A DNA stretch of 64,000 bases. Source: an uncultured Tenacibaculum sp. Lineage in GTDB: Bacteria; Bacteroidota; Bacteroidia; Flavobacteriales; Flavobacteriaceae. The DNA is taken from the NCBI GenBank assembly GCA_947498055.1, contig CANMJA010000023.1, positions 1 through 64,000 of the forward strand. The letters are read 5' to 3'. The notes under the pieces are model-generated. The model did not search any database and was not told where the DNA came from. It saw nothing but the letters and a program-made list of their open reading frames with translations. Below, piece after piece: positions 9,059 through 17,022 of this stretch. Position 1 is the first letter of the stretch. Every line of letters starts with the position of its first letter. Made by a program: the position numbers and the translations under genes.

Positions 9059-10996
9059 ATGAAGTATATTTTATTTTTTATTCTTTTATCTTTTTACAGT
9101 AATTATGCTCAAAAAAAAGAAGGTTTTACTCTTGACAAAGCCACTATAAATGAACTTAAAATGACTTATTATGAAAAAGATTCAAGCGCTAAAGCTCTGG
9201 TTCTAGAAGAAAAAGGTCATGTATATATAGATAGTAAAAACGATTATAATTTTAGAACAGATATTTACAAACGCATTAAAATATTTGACAAATCGGAACT
9301 AGATAAAGCCACTATAAACATTGATTTATACGATAAAGAAAAAATAAAATATATTAAAGCTATTTCTTACAGTTATGAGGATAACAGAATGTCTAAAATT
9401 AATTTAACTAAAGATAAAGTATACGAAAAAAAGGTTTCAGAAAAATGGAAGGAAGTTAGCTTTACGCTTCCAAACATTAAAAAGGGAAGTATCGTTGAAT
9501 ACTCCTATAGCATCATTTCTCCCTATTCTAAATTAGATGATTGGGTTTTTCAAGCAGATATACCTAAGATTAAAAGTGATTTTCACTTCTCTATTCCAGG
9601 GAATTGGCGTTACAATATTAGATCTCAAGGCTATCAAAAATTAACTCGAAAAGAAAATTCTATTCAAGAAAATTGTATCGAAGTAGATGGCGCTAAATCT
9701 GGTTCTTGTGCAGAATATAAGTTTGGAATGGATCATATTCCTGCTTTCAAAAAAGAAAAATATATGTTAGCAGAAAGAAATTATAAATCTAAAATAATTT
9801 TCGAACTCATTTCTTACACAGATATTTATGGTAAAAAAAACACCTACACAAAAACATGGAAAGATGCTGATAAAACTTTAAAAAAGAACTTTTTTGATAA
9901 TCAAACCTCTAAAGGAAATTACTTTAAAAAGAAGTTACCGACAGAAATACTATCTATTAATAATCAGTTAAGCAAAGCCAAAGCTATTTATAAATATTTA
10001 CAAAACCGTTTACTATGGAATAATAAATACTGGACACATGAGAAACTAAAAGTAAAAAATATTTATAACGATAAAATAGGTGCTGTCGATGCTTTAAACC
10101 TCACCCTATTTAACGCCTTAAAAGCAGCCAAAATAGACGCACATATAGTTGCTTTATCTACTAGAAACAATAGAGTATTAACAAAACTATATCCATCAAT
10201 TTCTGAATTCAATTATATTATTGTTAAAGTAGTTATAGACAATAAATCTTACTTATTAGATATTACTGATAAAAATTTATTATTTGGAGAATTGCCTTTT
10301 AGAACTTTAAATGGAGATGGACGTGTACTAGATTTTAGAAAAGGTGGATATTGGGAACCAATAACCCCTAAAGAAACAAGTATAGGAAAAAAGAGTATTA
10401 TTTTAAAGTTCGATAAGAAACTTCATATTATAGGTACGGTAAAAGAGATATACAAAGGATATTTTGCTCTTGAAAAAAGAGCTGAATTTAACACAGAAAC
10501 GGAAGAAGAATATTTAGAAAATTTAGAAAACGAGCATCCATATTTAGAAATAGACAGTTTAAAAATCAACTCGAAAACACCTAATCGATTTGAAATAAAT
10601 TATGATTTTGTTTTAACAGACAACGACAAAAATGCTAGAATAATCAAAATCAACCCTTTTATTATTGATAGAGTTACAAAAAACTCTTTTAAATTAAAAG
10701 AGCGAAATTACCCTGTAGATTTTGGCTTTAAACAATCAAAAACACAAGTTATCAGTATAGAAACTCCTAAAGGTTATAAAATATTAAAACACCCAAAGTC
10801 ATTTGTTTCTTCTCTGCCTAACAATGGAGGTAAACTACTCGTTAATTATACCAATAAAGAAAACAAGCTTCTAATTTTCTTTAAATATTTTTTCTCTAAA
10901 ACATCTTATAGTAATTTAGAATACCAATATTTAAAAGAACTTAATAATATTATTATTAAAACACAAAACTCTTATATTGAATACGAGAAACTATAA
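9059..10996 (+). CDS. DUF3857 / transglutaminase-fold secreted protein, probably non-catalytic
   Basis: A 645-residue third paralogue with a short signal peptide (MKYILFFILLSFYSNYAQ). It keeps the same plan: DUF3857 region with KRIKIFDKSELDKA (matching KRIKIYNKEGFDKA of its neighbour), transglutaminase fold and a beta-rich tail. The catalytic Cys position reads IGAVDALN and the His position reads EFNYIIVK, so two of three triad members are missing while the Asp of LLDITD persists. It is closer in sequence to the middle copy than to the first. It is last in the inferred operon; the next gene starts 137 bases later under its own operators. Confidence 0.85.
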   Translation: MKYILFFILLSFYSNYAQKKEGFTLDKATINELKMTYYEKDSSAKALVLEEKGHVYIDSKNDYNFRTDIYKRIKIFDKSELDKATINIDLYDKEKIKYIKAISYSYEDNRMSKINLTKDKVYEKKVSEKWKEVSFTLPNIKKGSIVEYSYSIISPYSKLDDWVFQADIPKIKSDFHFSIPGNWRYNIRSQGYQKLTRKENSIQENCIEVDGAKSGSCAEYKFGMDHIPAFKKEKYMLAERNYKSKIIFELISYTDIYGKKNTYTKTWKDADKTLKKNFFDNQTSKGNYFKKKLPTEILSINNQLSKAKAIYKYLQNRLLWNNKYWTHEKLKVKNIYNDKIGAVDALNLTLFNALKAAKIDAHIVALSTRNNRVLTKLYPSISEFNYIIVKVVIDNKSYLLDITDKNLLFGELPFRTLNGDGRVLDFRKGGYWEPITPKETSIGKKSIILKFDKKLHIIGTVKEIYKGYFALEKRAEFNTETEEEYLENLENEHPYLEIDSLKINSKTPNRFEINYDFVLTDNDKNARIIKINPFIIDRVTKNSFKLKERNYPVDFGFKQSKTQVISIETPKGYKILKHPKSFVSSLPNNGGKLLVNYTNKENKLLIFFKYFFSKTSYSNLEYQYLKELNNIIIKTQNSYIEYEKL

Positions 10997-11070
10997 ACTC
11001 CTTAATACAATTCACTTTATTTTATAAAATCACACCAACTTATTAAAAGACAAATTTCCACAAACAATAC

Positions 11071-11131
11071 TCTACATTTGTAGAAACAAAAAATTAACTC
11101 TACATTTGTAGAGTTAACTCTAAGTTTGTAG
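11071..11131 (+). promoter_or_regulatory. Three BlaI-type operator palindromes overlapping the promoter
   Basis: Three copies of a TACA-tt-TGTA dyad sit at 11073-11082, 11101-11110 and 11121-11130 (the last reads TAAGTTTGTA). The central one is extended to AACTCTACA/TGTAGAGTT, a 9-base arm on each side. TACA..TGTA is the core recognised by BlaI/MecI repressors. Boxes one and two also contain TACATTTG, the Bacteroidota -7 element, so a bound repressor would cover the promoter. The last box ends four bases before the start codon. This predicts autorepression of the blaI-M56 operon. Confidence 0.75.
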
Positions 11132-11133
11132 AA

Positions 11134-11505
11134 ATGAAATTATCGAAGACAGAAGAACAAGTAATGCAATATTTATGGAAACTTAATAAAGCTTTCATGA
11201 AAGACATACTATCTGAATTCCCTTCACCAAAACCAGCAACAACAACTGTTGCTACTTTATTAAAAAGGATGACTGATAAAGGTTTTGTGAATTACAAACT
11301 TTATGGAAAATCTCGAGAATATTATCCTTTGATTAAAAAAACTGATTATTTCTCTAAACATGTTAATGGTTTAATTAAAAACTTTTTTAACAACTCTGCC
11401 ACACAATTCGCATCATTTTTCACTTCTGAAACAAATTTGTCAGTAACCGAATTAGAAGAATTACGAAAGTTAATCGATTCACAAATTAAAGAACAAAAAA
11501 AATGA
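11134..11505 (+). CDS. BlaI/MecI/CopY family transcriptional repressor
   Basis: A 123-residue winged-helix repressor. The N-terminal half (LSKTEEQVMQYLWKLNKAFMKDIL ... TVATLLKRMTDKGFV) has the typical BlaI pattern in which TTTVATLLKRM is the recognition helix, followed by a wing (YKLYGKSREYYPL) and a C-terminal dimerisation helix. BlaI proteins are removed from DNA by proteolysis set off by a membrane M56 sensor; exactly such a gene follows with a 4-base overlap (ATGA). The three palindromes just upstream are the likely operator. The signal it answers to is unknown here: no beta-lactamase or penicillin-binding protein is nearby, so the regulon probably lies elsewhere or is the operon itself. 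Confidence 0.92.
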   Translation: MKLSKTEEQVMQYLWKLNKAFMKDILSEFPSPKPATTTVATLLKRMTDKGFVNYKLYGKSREYYPLIKKTDYFSKHVNGLIKNFFNNSATQFASFFTSETNLSVTELEELRKLIDSQIKEQKK

Positions 11506-13079
11506 TTACTTATATTTTAAAATCAAGTTTATGCCTGGCATTACTTCTAATATTTTATCATCTTTTTTTAGAAAAGGAAAAAATGCATCGTTTTAATCGA
11601 TTCTTTTTATTGATAAGTATACTCTTTTCTTTTTTAGCTCCTTTATATATTATACATATAAAATCTATTACAAGAACCACTCCTTCTCTTTCTAATAATT
11701 TTATTATTACTACTATTAAAAATCAAAGTTCAAATGAAGGTTTAACTCATATAAATAATATAGCTATTTTCTATGGCATTATTACTTCTTTATTTTTTGT
11801 TCGTTTCATTAAAAATTTAACAAAAATTATTAATAATATACGAAAAAACGAAAAAATTAAAATCAAAAATGCTACCATAGTACTTGTAGACGAACCAATT
11901 CCTACTCACACGTTTTTAAAATATATTTTTATTAATAAGCAGGATTATAATTCTGATAAGATAGCTCCACAATTACTAACTCACGAACTTACACATGTTT
12001 ATCAAAAACATACTTTGGATATTTTATTAACAGAATTTCTACAGTCTTTATTTTGGATAAACCCTGTCTATTATTTCTTAAAAAGAGCTATTAAATTAAA
12101 TCACGAGTTTTTAGCAGATATTGGCGTAATTGAAACTCATAAAAACATTAAAGAATATCAATACTTATTATTACATAAAACTGTTCGTAACAGCAATTAT
12201 TACTTGGCCAGTAATCTAAATTATTCATTAACAAAAAAACGCTTACTTATGATGACGAATCAAAGCTCAAAAAGACAAATTTTAATTAAACAGTTAGTAA
12301 CATTACCTTTTATTGGCTTACTATTATTTTTATTTGCCAATAGAATTGAGGCGCAAGAAAAAAACAATGCTCTTAAAAGCTCTGTAGATGAAAACAAAAA
12401 AACAGAAACTGGTTTTTATTCAGAAAATGAAAATACATTGTATTATGTAAAAGATAAAAACAACACAAGTTACTACAATCGTTGGGGGCAAAAAGTTACT
12501 AAAAATGGTAACATAATTAGACAGGAACAAACACCTTCTAACAAAGTAATGAAAAACCAAAACATTACTAAAGTTTATAAAGATGATAAAATTGTTAGTG
12601 AGTTTAAACAAAATACATTTCCGAATGTAAAAAAAGGGCAAATTTCTAACATTCCTCCTCCTCCAAATAAATCGAAGAAAAATAATTTTTCTACTGTAAA
12701 AAACGGGCAGATTTCAAGTCCCTCTTCACCACCTCTTACACCTTTGAAATATATTAAAGAAAATAGAGATGCCATTTTTTATTTTAATTCGAGAAAAGTT
12801 TCTTACGACAAAATCCGTTCCTTAGTGAAAAATAAAAAAAACATTAATGTTTTAACGCAAAAAAAAGATGATGAAACAATTATCAGATTTACTTTAAAAC
12901 AAAAATCTAATAAAAACATATTCTCAACGTTTAAAGATGAAAATATAAAGTTTTACTTGGATGGGAAATTAATAAAAAGAGAAAATCTTAATAACATAGA
13001 TGTAGATAAAATTGAAAGAATTGATGTTAGAAAAGGTAAAAATGAATCTGGACGAATATATATTTATAGTAAAAAATAA
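11502..13079 (+). CDS. M56 family BlaR1-like membrane sensor metallopeptidase
   Basis: A 525-residue protein with several N-terminal membrane helices (from residue 1 to about 120), then a zinc protease site HELTH at residues 161-165 and the downstream acidic ligand region NHEFLADIGVIE, then a further membrane helix (LVTLPFIGLLLFLFANRI). The outer C-terminal part is low-complexity and Asn/Lys-rich, with two similar Pro-containing units (KKGQISNIPPPP and KNGQISSPSSPP), and ends in a segment KIERIDVRKG resembling TonB-plug-like tails seen in Bacteroidota M56 proteins. It lacks a penicillin-binding transpeptidase domain, so beta-lactams are not an obvious signal. It overlaps blaI by four bases and should cleave that repressor. 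Confidence 0.88.
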   Translation: MITYILKSSLCLALLLIFYHLFLEKEKMHRFNRFFLLISILFSFLAPLYIIHIKSITRTTPSLSNNFIITTIKNQSSNEGLTHINNIAIFYGIITSLFFVRFIKNLTKIINNIRKNEKIKIKNATIVLVDEPIPTHTFLKYIFINKQDYNSDKIAPQLLTHELTHVYQKHTLDILLTEFLQSLFWINPVYYFLKRAIKLNHEFLADIGVIETHKNIKEYQYLLLHKTVRNSNYYLASNLNYSLTKKRLLMMTNQSSKRQILIKQLVTLPFIGLLLFLFANRIEAQEKNNALKSSVDENKKTETGFYSENENTLYYVKDKNNTSYYNRWGQKVTKNGNIIRQEQTPSNKVMKNQNITKVYKDDKIVSEFKQNTFPNVKKGQISNIPPPPNKSKKNNFSTVKNGQISSPSSPPLTPLKYIKENRDAIFYFNSRKVSYDKIRSLVKNKKNINVLTQKKDDETIIRFTLKQKSNKNIFSTFKDENIKFYLDGKLIKRENLNNIDVDKIERIDVRKGKNESGRIYIYSKK

Positions 13080-13089
13080 AACTTATGTT

Positions 13090-13118
13090 AAAAAGCCTCT
13101 TTAAGAGGCTTTTTTTTG
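13090..13118 (+). terminator. Intrinsic terminator after the M56 gene
   Basis: Stem AGCCTC/GAGGCT (13094-13099 with 13105-13110), flanked by A and T runs. Confidence 0.75.
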
Positions 13119-13139
13119 TAACAAATAGAGTATCAACTC

Positions 13140-13158
13140 GTTTCTATAGTATAGAAAC
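13140..13158. promoter_or_regulatory. 19-base perfect palindrome upstream of the DUF4407 gene
   Basis: GTTTCTATA and its reverse complement TATAGAAAC flank a single central G. The site ends five bases before the start codon at 13164. It could be an operator or a 5' mRNA hairpin controlling translation. No matching regulator can be named. Confidence 0.4.
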
Positions 13159-13163
13159 AAAAT

Positions 13164-14264
13164 ATGCTAAAACATTTTTTTTTAATCTGCTCTGGTGTTG
13201 ATTTAAAATTAATTGACGAATGCTCTAACGGAGAGCAAAACAAATATGTCGGAATTGGTGCTACTATTTTTTTTACAGCATTAATGGCTTTCATAGCAAG
13301 TGCTTTTGCTATATATACAGTATTTAAAAACATGTATGTATCTGTTTTCTTTGGAATAATATGGGGACTTTTAATTTTTAATTTAGATCGATTCATTGTT
13401 TCTACCATTAAAAAAAGAGAAAAAATCTATTTAGATATCTTACAAATACTTCCTCGTTTATTGCTTGCATTTATTATAGCAGTTGTAATTTCAAAGCCTT
13501 TAGATTTAAAAATTTTTGAAAAGGAAATCAATCAAATCTTGTTAACAGAAAAAAATCAAATGATTGTTAACAATAAAACCCAAATAGCAGAAGCTTATAT
13601 TCCTGAAATAGAAAAACAACAATTAGAAATACAAAAACTAAAATTAGAAATAAGTAATAAAGAAAAAGAAGCAGATACTCTTTATCAAACCTACATAACA
13701 GAAGCAGAAGGTACACAAGGAACAAAACGAAAAGGAAAAGGACCTGTTTATAAAGAAAAAAGAGAAAAGCATGATGCAACTATCCTTGAATTAAATCAGC
13801 TTAAAGAAATAAATCTAAAAAAAATAACCTCCTTAGAAGAAAACATAGCCTCCTTAGAACTTTTACAAAAGGAAAGGGAAATAAAAACATTGCCTATAAT
13901 AGAAAATTATGACGGACTAATGGCTCGTATAAATGCATTAAGCAAACTACCTTGGCTTCCTTCATTTTTCATCTTCTTGTTATTTATAGCCATAGAAACT
14001 GCCCCAATATTTACAAAACTAATTAGTGCCAAAAGTGAGTATGATTTCAAACTAGAAAATCAAGAAGCAATAACAAAGTTTTCTACGCAACAACAATTAG
14101 ATTTACAAGAAAAAATTACACAGGCTAATATGGAATTAAATTCAAAACTAAACGATCTATTAAAAGAAGGAAATGAACTATCTACTTATAAACAAAATAT
14201 GGTAACCAATTTAATTAAACTTCAAACAGATGCTTTTTTAAAAAAACAACAAAAAAACATGTGA
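13164..14264 (+). CDS. DUF4407 domain membrane protein
   Basis: A 366-residue inner-membrane protein. Two helices near residues 28-75 (GIGATIFFTALMAFIASAFA and SVFFGIIWGLLIFNLDRFIV), a third near 95-110 (LLLAFIIAVVISKPLDL), then a long Lys/Glu-rich coiled coil (about residues 120-240) and a last helix (LPSFFIFLLFIAIETAPIF), followed by a second coiled coil to the end. The NLDRFIV and SKPLDL pieces are typical of DUF4407 proteins. No biochemical role is established for the family. It stands alone after a terminator and its own palindrome. Confidence 0.8.
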   Translation: MLKHFFLICSGVDLKLIDECSNGEQNKYVGIGATIFFTALMAFIASAFAIYTVFKNMYVSVFFGIIWGLLIFNLDRFIVSTIKKREKIYLDILQILPRLLLAFIIAVVISKPLDLKIFEKEINQILLTEKNQMIVNNKTQIAEAYIPEIEKQQLEIQKLKLEISNKEKEADTLYQTYITEAEGTQGTKRKGKGPVYKEKREKHDATILELNQLKEINLKKITSLEENIASLELLQKEREIKTLPIIENYDGLMARINALSKLPWLPSFFIFLLFIAIETAPIFTKLISAKSEYDFKLENQEAITKFSTQQQLDLQEKITQANMELNSKLNDLLKEGNELSTYKQNMVTNLIKLQTDAFLKKQQKNM

Positions 14265-14384
14265 CAACATCTAATTTAAATCTCTCTTTTATAATTATTT
14301 AGTCATTATTATTCAGATATAATAAAAATGAAAATAAAAACAGAAAATATTTCAAAAACGCTCTCAAAACCAACAATTAAAGTT

Positions 14385-14392
14385 TATATTTG
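14385..14392 (+). promoter_or_regulatory. -7 element TATATTTG of the cold-shock gene
   Basis: TATATTTG fits TAnnTTTG and lies 25 bases before the start codon at 14417, which leaves an AT-rich leader of about 18-20 bases. Confidence 0.5.
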
Positions 14393-14416
14393 CTTTTTAA
14401 TTTAATATATTTTATA

Positions 14417-14608
14417 ATGAAACAAGGAACGGTAAAGTTCTTTAATGAATCTAAAGGTTTTGGATTTATTACAGAGTCAAGCTCAAATACAGAGTATTTT
14501 GTACACATCTCAGGTTTAATCGATGATATTAGACAAGGAGATGAAGTTGAGTTTGAACTAAAAGAAGGAAAAAAAGGATTAAACGCTGTTAGTGTTAGAG
14601 TAATTTAA
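14417..14608 (+). CDS. Cold-shock domain protein (CspA family)
   Basis: A 63-residue single cold-shock domain. RNP1 is seen as KGFGFI and RNP2 as EYFVHIS, the two aromatic surfaces that bind single-stranded RNA or DNA. The start was set at ATG 14417 (MKQGTVKFFN), because an earlier in-frame ATG-less extension would place non-family residues in front and would start inside the promoter. It is monocistronic, bounded by its own promoter and terminator. It probably acts as an RNA chaperone; whether it is cold induced cannot be told. Confidence 0.93.
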   Translation: MKQGTVKFFNESKGFGFITESSSNTEYFVHISGLIDDIRQGDEVEFELKEGKKGLNAVSVRVI

Positions 14609-14632
14609 TAAATCACAACATTTAATTTTTTT

Positions 14633-14664
14633 AAAAGCATCTGTGTGTCAGATGCTTTTTCTTT
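14633..14664 (+). terminator. Intrinsic terminator of the cold-shock gene
   Basis: Perfect 11-bp stem AAAAGCATCTG/CAGATGCTTTT with a 5-base loop, followed by T-rich sequence. Confidence 0.8.
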
Positions 14665-14705
14665 TAAATTTATTTTTTTAAGTCTTTTATCTCAAAAAGA
14701 TTTAA

Positions 14706-14713
14706 TACATTTG
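14706..14713 (+). promoter_or_regulatory. -7 element TACATTTG upstream of rpsP
   Basis: The motif lies 80 bases before rpsP, giving a leader of roughly 75 bases. That leader holds a small hairpin AAGGT-cgcgt-ACCTT (14765-14779), which could serve ribosomal-protein feedback. The regulatory role is a guess. Confidence 0.45.
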
Positions 14714-14793
14714 CGCACTCAATATCAAAACTAATTTGATATTGAAAACACAACATTAATAATCAAGGTCGCGTACCTTAAAATTTAACAATT

Positions 14794-15294
14794 ATGCCTG
14801 TAAGAATACGTTTACAAAGACACGGTAAAAAAGGAAAACCATTTTATTGGATAGTAGCTGCTGATTCAAGAGCTAAAAGAGATGGTCGTTATTTAGAAAA
14901 AATTGGAACTTATAATCCAAATAGTAACCCAGCAAAAGTTGACTTAGATGTGGATGCAGCTGTAAAGTGGTTACAAAACGGAGCACAACCTTCTGATACT
15001 GCAAAAACACTTTTATCTTATAAAGGAGCTTTATTAAAAAACCATTTAGCTGGTGGAGTTAAAAAAGGTGCTTTAACAGAAGAGCAAGCAGAAGAAAAAT
15101 TTACTGCTTGGTTAGAAGCTAAAGCAAATAAAGTTGCTGGTAAAGTAGATGGTTTAGCAAAAGCTGAAGAACAAGCAAAAGCGAAAGCATTAGAAGCTGA
15201 AAAAGCAGTTAATGAAGCTCGTATTGCTGCTAACGCTCCTGTTGTAGATAGTGAAGACGCTACTACAGAAGAAGGTGGAGATAGCGAAGAGTAA
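14794..15294 (+). CDS. rpsP: 30S ribosomal protein S16
   Basis: The first 80 or so residues are a standard S16 ([20 protein letters not shown], then [16 protein letters not shown]), a small-subunit protein needed for 30S assembly. The chain continues to 166 residues with an Ala/Glu/Lys-rich, probably helical tail (about residues 90-166) ending in acidic [10 protein letters not shown]. Bacteroidota S16 proteins often have such tails, while the enteric protein has about 82 residues. It is followed after 15 bases by rimM, the usual partner that matures the 30S head. Confidence 0.97.
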   Translation: MPVRIRLQRHGKKGKPFYWIVAADSRAKRDGRYLEKIGTYNPNSNPAKVDLDVDAAVKWLQNGAQPSDTAKTLLSYKGALLKNHLAGGVKKGALTEEQAEEKFTAWLEAKANKVAGKVDGLAKAEEQAKAKALEAEKAVNEARIAANAPVVDSEDATTEEGGDSEE

Positions 15295-15309
15295 AAAAAA
15301 CAACGATAC

Positions 15310-15840
15310 ATGCAAAGAGAAGATACTTTTTACCTTGGCAAAATCGTTAAAAAACACAGTTTTAAAGGAGAAATTGTTATCAAGTTAGATACTGACGAAC
15401 CTGAGCTGTATAAGAATTTGGAATCAGTTTTTGTCGATTTAGGCAATAATCTGATTCCTTTTTTTATTACCAAATCTTCTTTAAGTAGAGGTACTATGCT
15501 TCGTGTTAAATTTGAAGGAATAGACACCGAACAAGACGCTGAATCTATTTTAAAAGCAGGAATTCACCTTCCTATTTCTCTACTACCAAAACTTACTGGT
15601 AATAAATTTTACTATCATGAAGTAATCGGTTTTACAATTAAAGATATAACTTTTGGTGAAGTAGGTATTATCGAGAATATTAATGATAAAGCTGCCCAAC
15701 CTTTATTTGAAATAGATAGAGATGGTACAGAAATTTTCATTCCTATGATCGATGATTTTATAAAAAAAGTAGATCGAGAAAATAAAACAATTGAAGTAGA
15801 AACCCCTGAAGGTTTAATTGATTTATATTTAGAGGAATAA
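15310..15840 (+). CDS. rimM: 16S rRNA processing protein RimM
   Basis: A 176-residue ribosome-maturation factor that helps assemble the 30S head domain and binds S19. The N-terminal RimM domain starts FYLGKIVKKHSFKGEIVIKL, and a C-terminal PRC-barrel is seen as YYHEVIGFTIKD ... LFEIDRDGTEIFIPMIDDFI. Length is normal. It lies directly after rpsP, a gene order kept in many bacteria (there often followed by trmD and rplS, which are absent here). It ends 40 bases before the tail of a convergent GNAT gene. Confidence 0.95.
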   Translation: MQREDTFYLGKIVKKHSFKGEIVIKLDTDEPELYKNLESVFVDLGNNLIPFFITKSSLSRGTMLRVKFEGIDTEQDAESILKAGIHLPISLLPKLTGNKFYYHEVIGFTIKDITFGEVGIIENINDKAAQPLFEIDRDGTEIFIPMIDDFIKKVDRENKTIEVETPEGLIDLYLEE

Positions 15841-15879
15841 TTTTTCTGTTTTTTACAAAACTTAATTTTAGGCATTAAT

Positions 15880-16386
15880 CTAAAATCTAAATTCATACAC
15901 ACAATCTTTCTCTCCCTCAAAAATAGTTTGCATACCAACAAACTGAAACCCCAAATTACTCAATAATTTTTTAGATTTTTCATTCTTAGGCATTGTAAAA
16001 GCATATACTTTTTCTTGTTTAAAAGTCTCTTTTACATATTGCATCATTAGTCTCGTAGCTTCCGTAGCAAATCCTTTCCCTCTTCCTTTAGGCAAAAAAC
16101 CATATCCAACATCGACAAACTCCAAATTCTTTCTTTGCAAAGCTGTAGAAGTACCAACAAGTTCTTTTGTTTCTTTAGAAATAACAGTAAAAAACCCAAG
16201 CCCGTTTAACTCCTGCTCACTCTTCAATAACATTTCTTTTAAATAGACCTCTGTTTCTTTCACAGATTTCAATCCTTTATCATTTATATAAGCAATCCAA
16301 TCTGGATCGCTAAACAATTCAAAATAAAAAGAAGCATCCTCTACTCTAATTTCTCTAATAATTAATCTTTCACTTTCTAAAAACAT
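15880..16386 (-). CDS. GNAT family N-acetyltransferase (RimJ/RimL type)
   Basis: A 168-residue acetyltransferase. It opens with the RimJ-like ESERLIIREIRVEDASFYFEL, contains the acetyl-CoA pyrophosphate-binding loop LPKGRGKGFATEA (R/Q-x-x-G-x-G/A pattern), and ends with the NEKSKKLLSNLGFQFVG segment typical of the family. The substrate cannot be predicted; relatives act on protein N-termini or small molecules. It stands alone, convergent with rimM, and its upstream flank contains a heptanucleotide tandem repeat. Confidence 0.88.
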   Translation of the reverse strand: MFLESERLIIREIRVEDASFYFELFSDPDWIAYINDKGLKSVKETEVYLKEMLLKSEQELNGLGFFTVISKETKELVGTSTALQRKNLEFVDVGYGFLPKGRGKGFATEATRLMMQYVKETFKQEKVYAFTMPKNEKSKKLLSNLGFQFVGMQTIFEGEKDCVYEFRF

Positions 16387-16443
16387 ACTTTTTACAATTA
16401 ACAGTTATCTAAGTTTAATCAAAAAAACACAATCCACAAAAAA

Positions 16444-16506
16444 ACTTCTAACTTCTAACTTCTAACTTCTAACTTCTAACTTCTAATATCTAATATCTAA
16501 TATCTA
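16444..16506. repeat. Heptanucleotide tandem repeat
   Basis: Six perfect copies of ACTTCTA (16444-16485) are followed by three copies of ATATCTA (16486-16506). The array lies about 60 bases upstream of the GNAT start codon and 45 bases upstream of the NTF2-like gene. A degenerate version of the same words (AACTTCTTAACTCC) appears near 19320-19365. Confidence 0.9.
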
Positions 16507-16551
16507 AACTTACAATAATATAATTTATCTTTCATCACTAAACTATTAATC

Positions 16552-16980
16552 ATGAAAAAACTATTCATTTTTCTTTCACTTATTATTTACTCTTGTGCAA
16601 GTATTTCTTCAGAAAAAATCGATACAAAAGAAATTTTATCTGTAATGAAACAACAAGAAAAAGCCTGGTCTAACAATGACTTAAAAGGCTTTATGAAAGG
16701 ATACTGGAAATCGGACTCTTTAAAATTCTACGGTCAAAACGGCATAACTTACGGTTGGCAAAAAACGCTTGATAATTATATAAAAAATTACCCAACAAAA
16801 GTAGATACTGGAACTTTAACTTTTAAGATAAACTCTATCAACAAAATTGAAAGCAAAAGTTATTATGTAATGGGTGAATATCATTTAAATAGAGAAAAAG
16901 GAAATGCAAATGGTGTTTTTATGATTATTTTCAAAAAAATAAACGGTGCATGGAAAATTATTGCGGATACTTCCTGCTAA
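16552..16980 (+). CDS. NTF2-like (DUF4440/SnoaL-type) lipoprotein
   Basis: A 142-residue lipoprotein: signal peptide MKKLFIFLSLIIYSC with the lipid-carrying Cys at about residue 15. The mature part has the NTF2-like cone fold pattern: an opening helix (ILSVMKQQEKAWSNNDLKGFM), then YWKSDSLKFYGQNGITYGWQ and the closing strands (GVFMIIFKKINGAWKIIADTSC). Such domains bind small hydrophobic ligands or form protein contacts; no catalytic residues can be assigned. It is exported and probably attached to a membrane facing the periplasm. There is no clear operon partner. Confidence 0.8.
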   Translation: MKKLFIFLSLIIYSCASISSEKIDTKEILSVMKQQEKAWSNNDLKGFMKGYWKSDSLKFYGQNGITYGWQKTLDNYIKNYPTKVDTGTLTFKINSINKIESKSYYVMGEYHLNREKGNANGVFMIIFKKINGAWKIIADTSC

Positions 16981-16997
16981 TAAATTCTCTAAAAATG

Positions 16998-17005
16998 TAC
17001 TTTTG
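16998..17005 (+). promoter_or_regulatory. -7 element TACTTTTG upstream of the PhnA gene
   Basis: TACTTTTG fits TAnnTTTG, 18 bases before the start codon at 17023. Confidence 0.4.
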
Positions 17006-17022
17006 CTATCTAATATAAAAAC

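Noticed and set aside
16444..16506. CRISPR-like array
   Set aside because: Units are seven bases, contiguous and without spacers.
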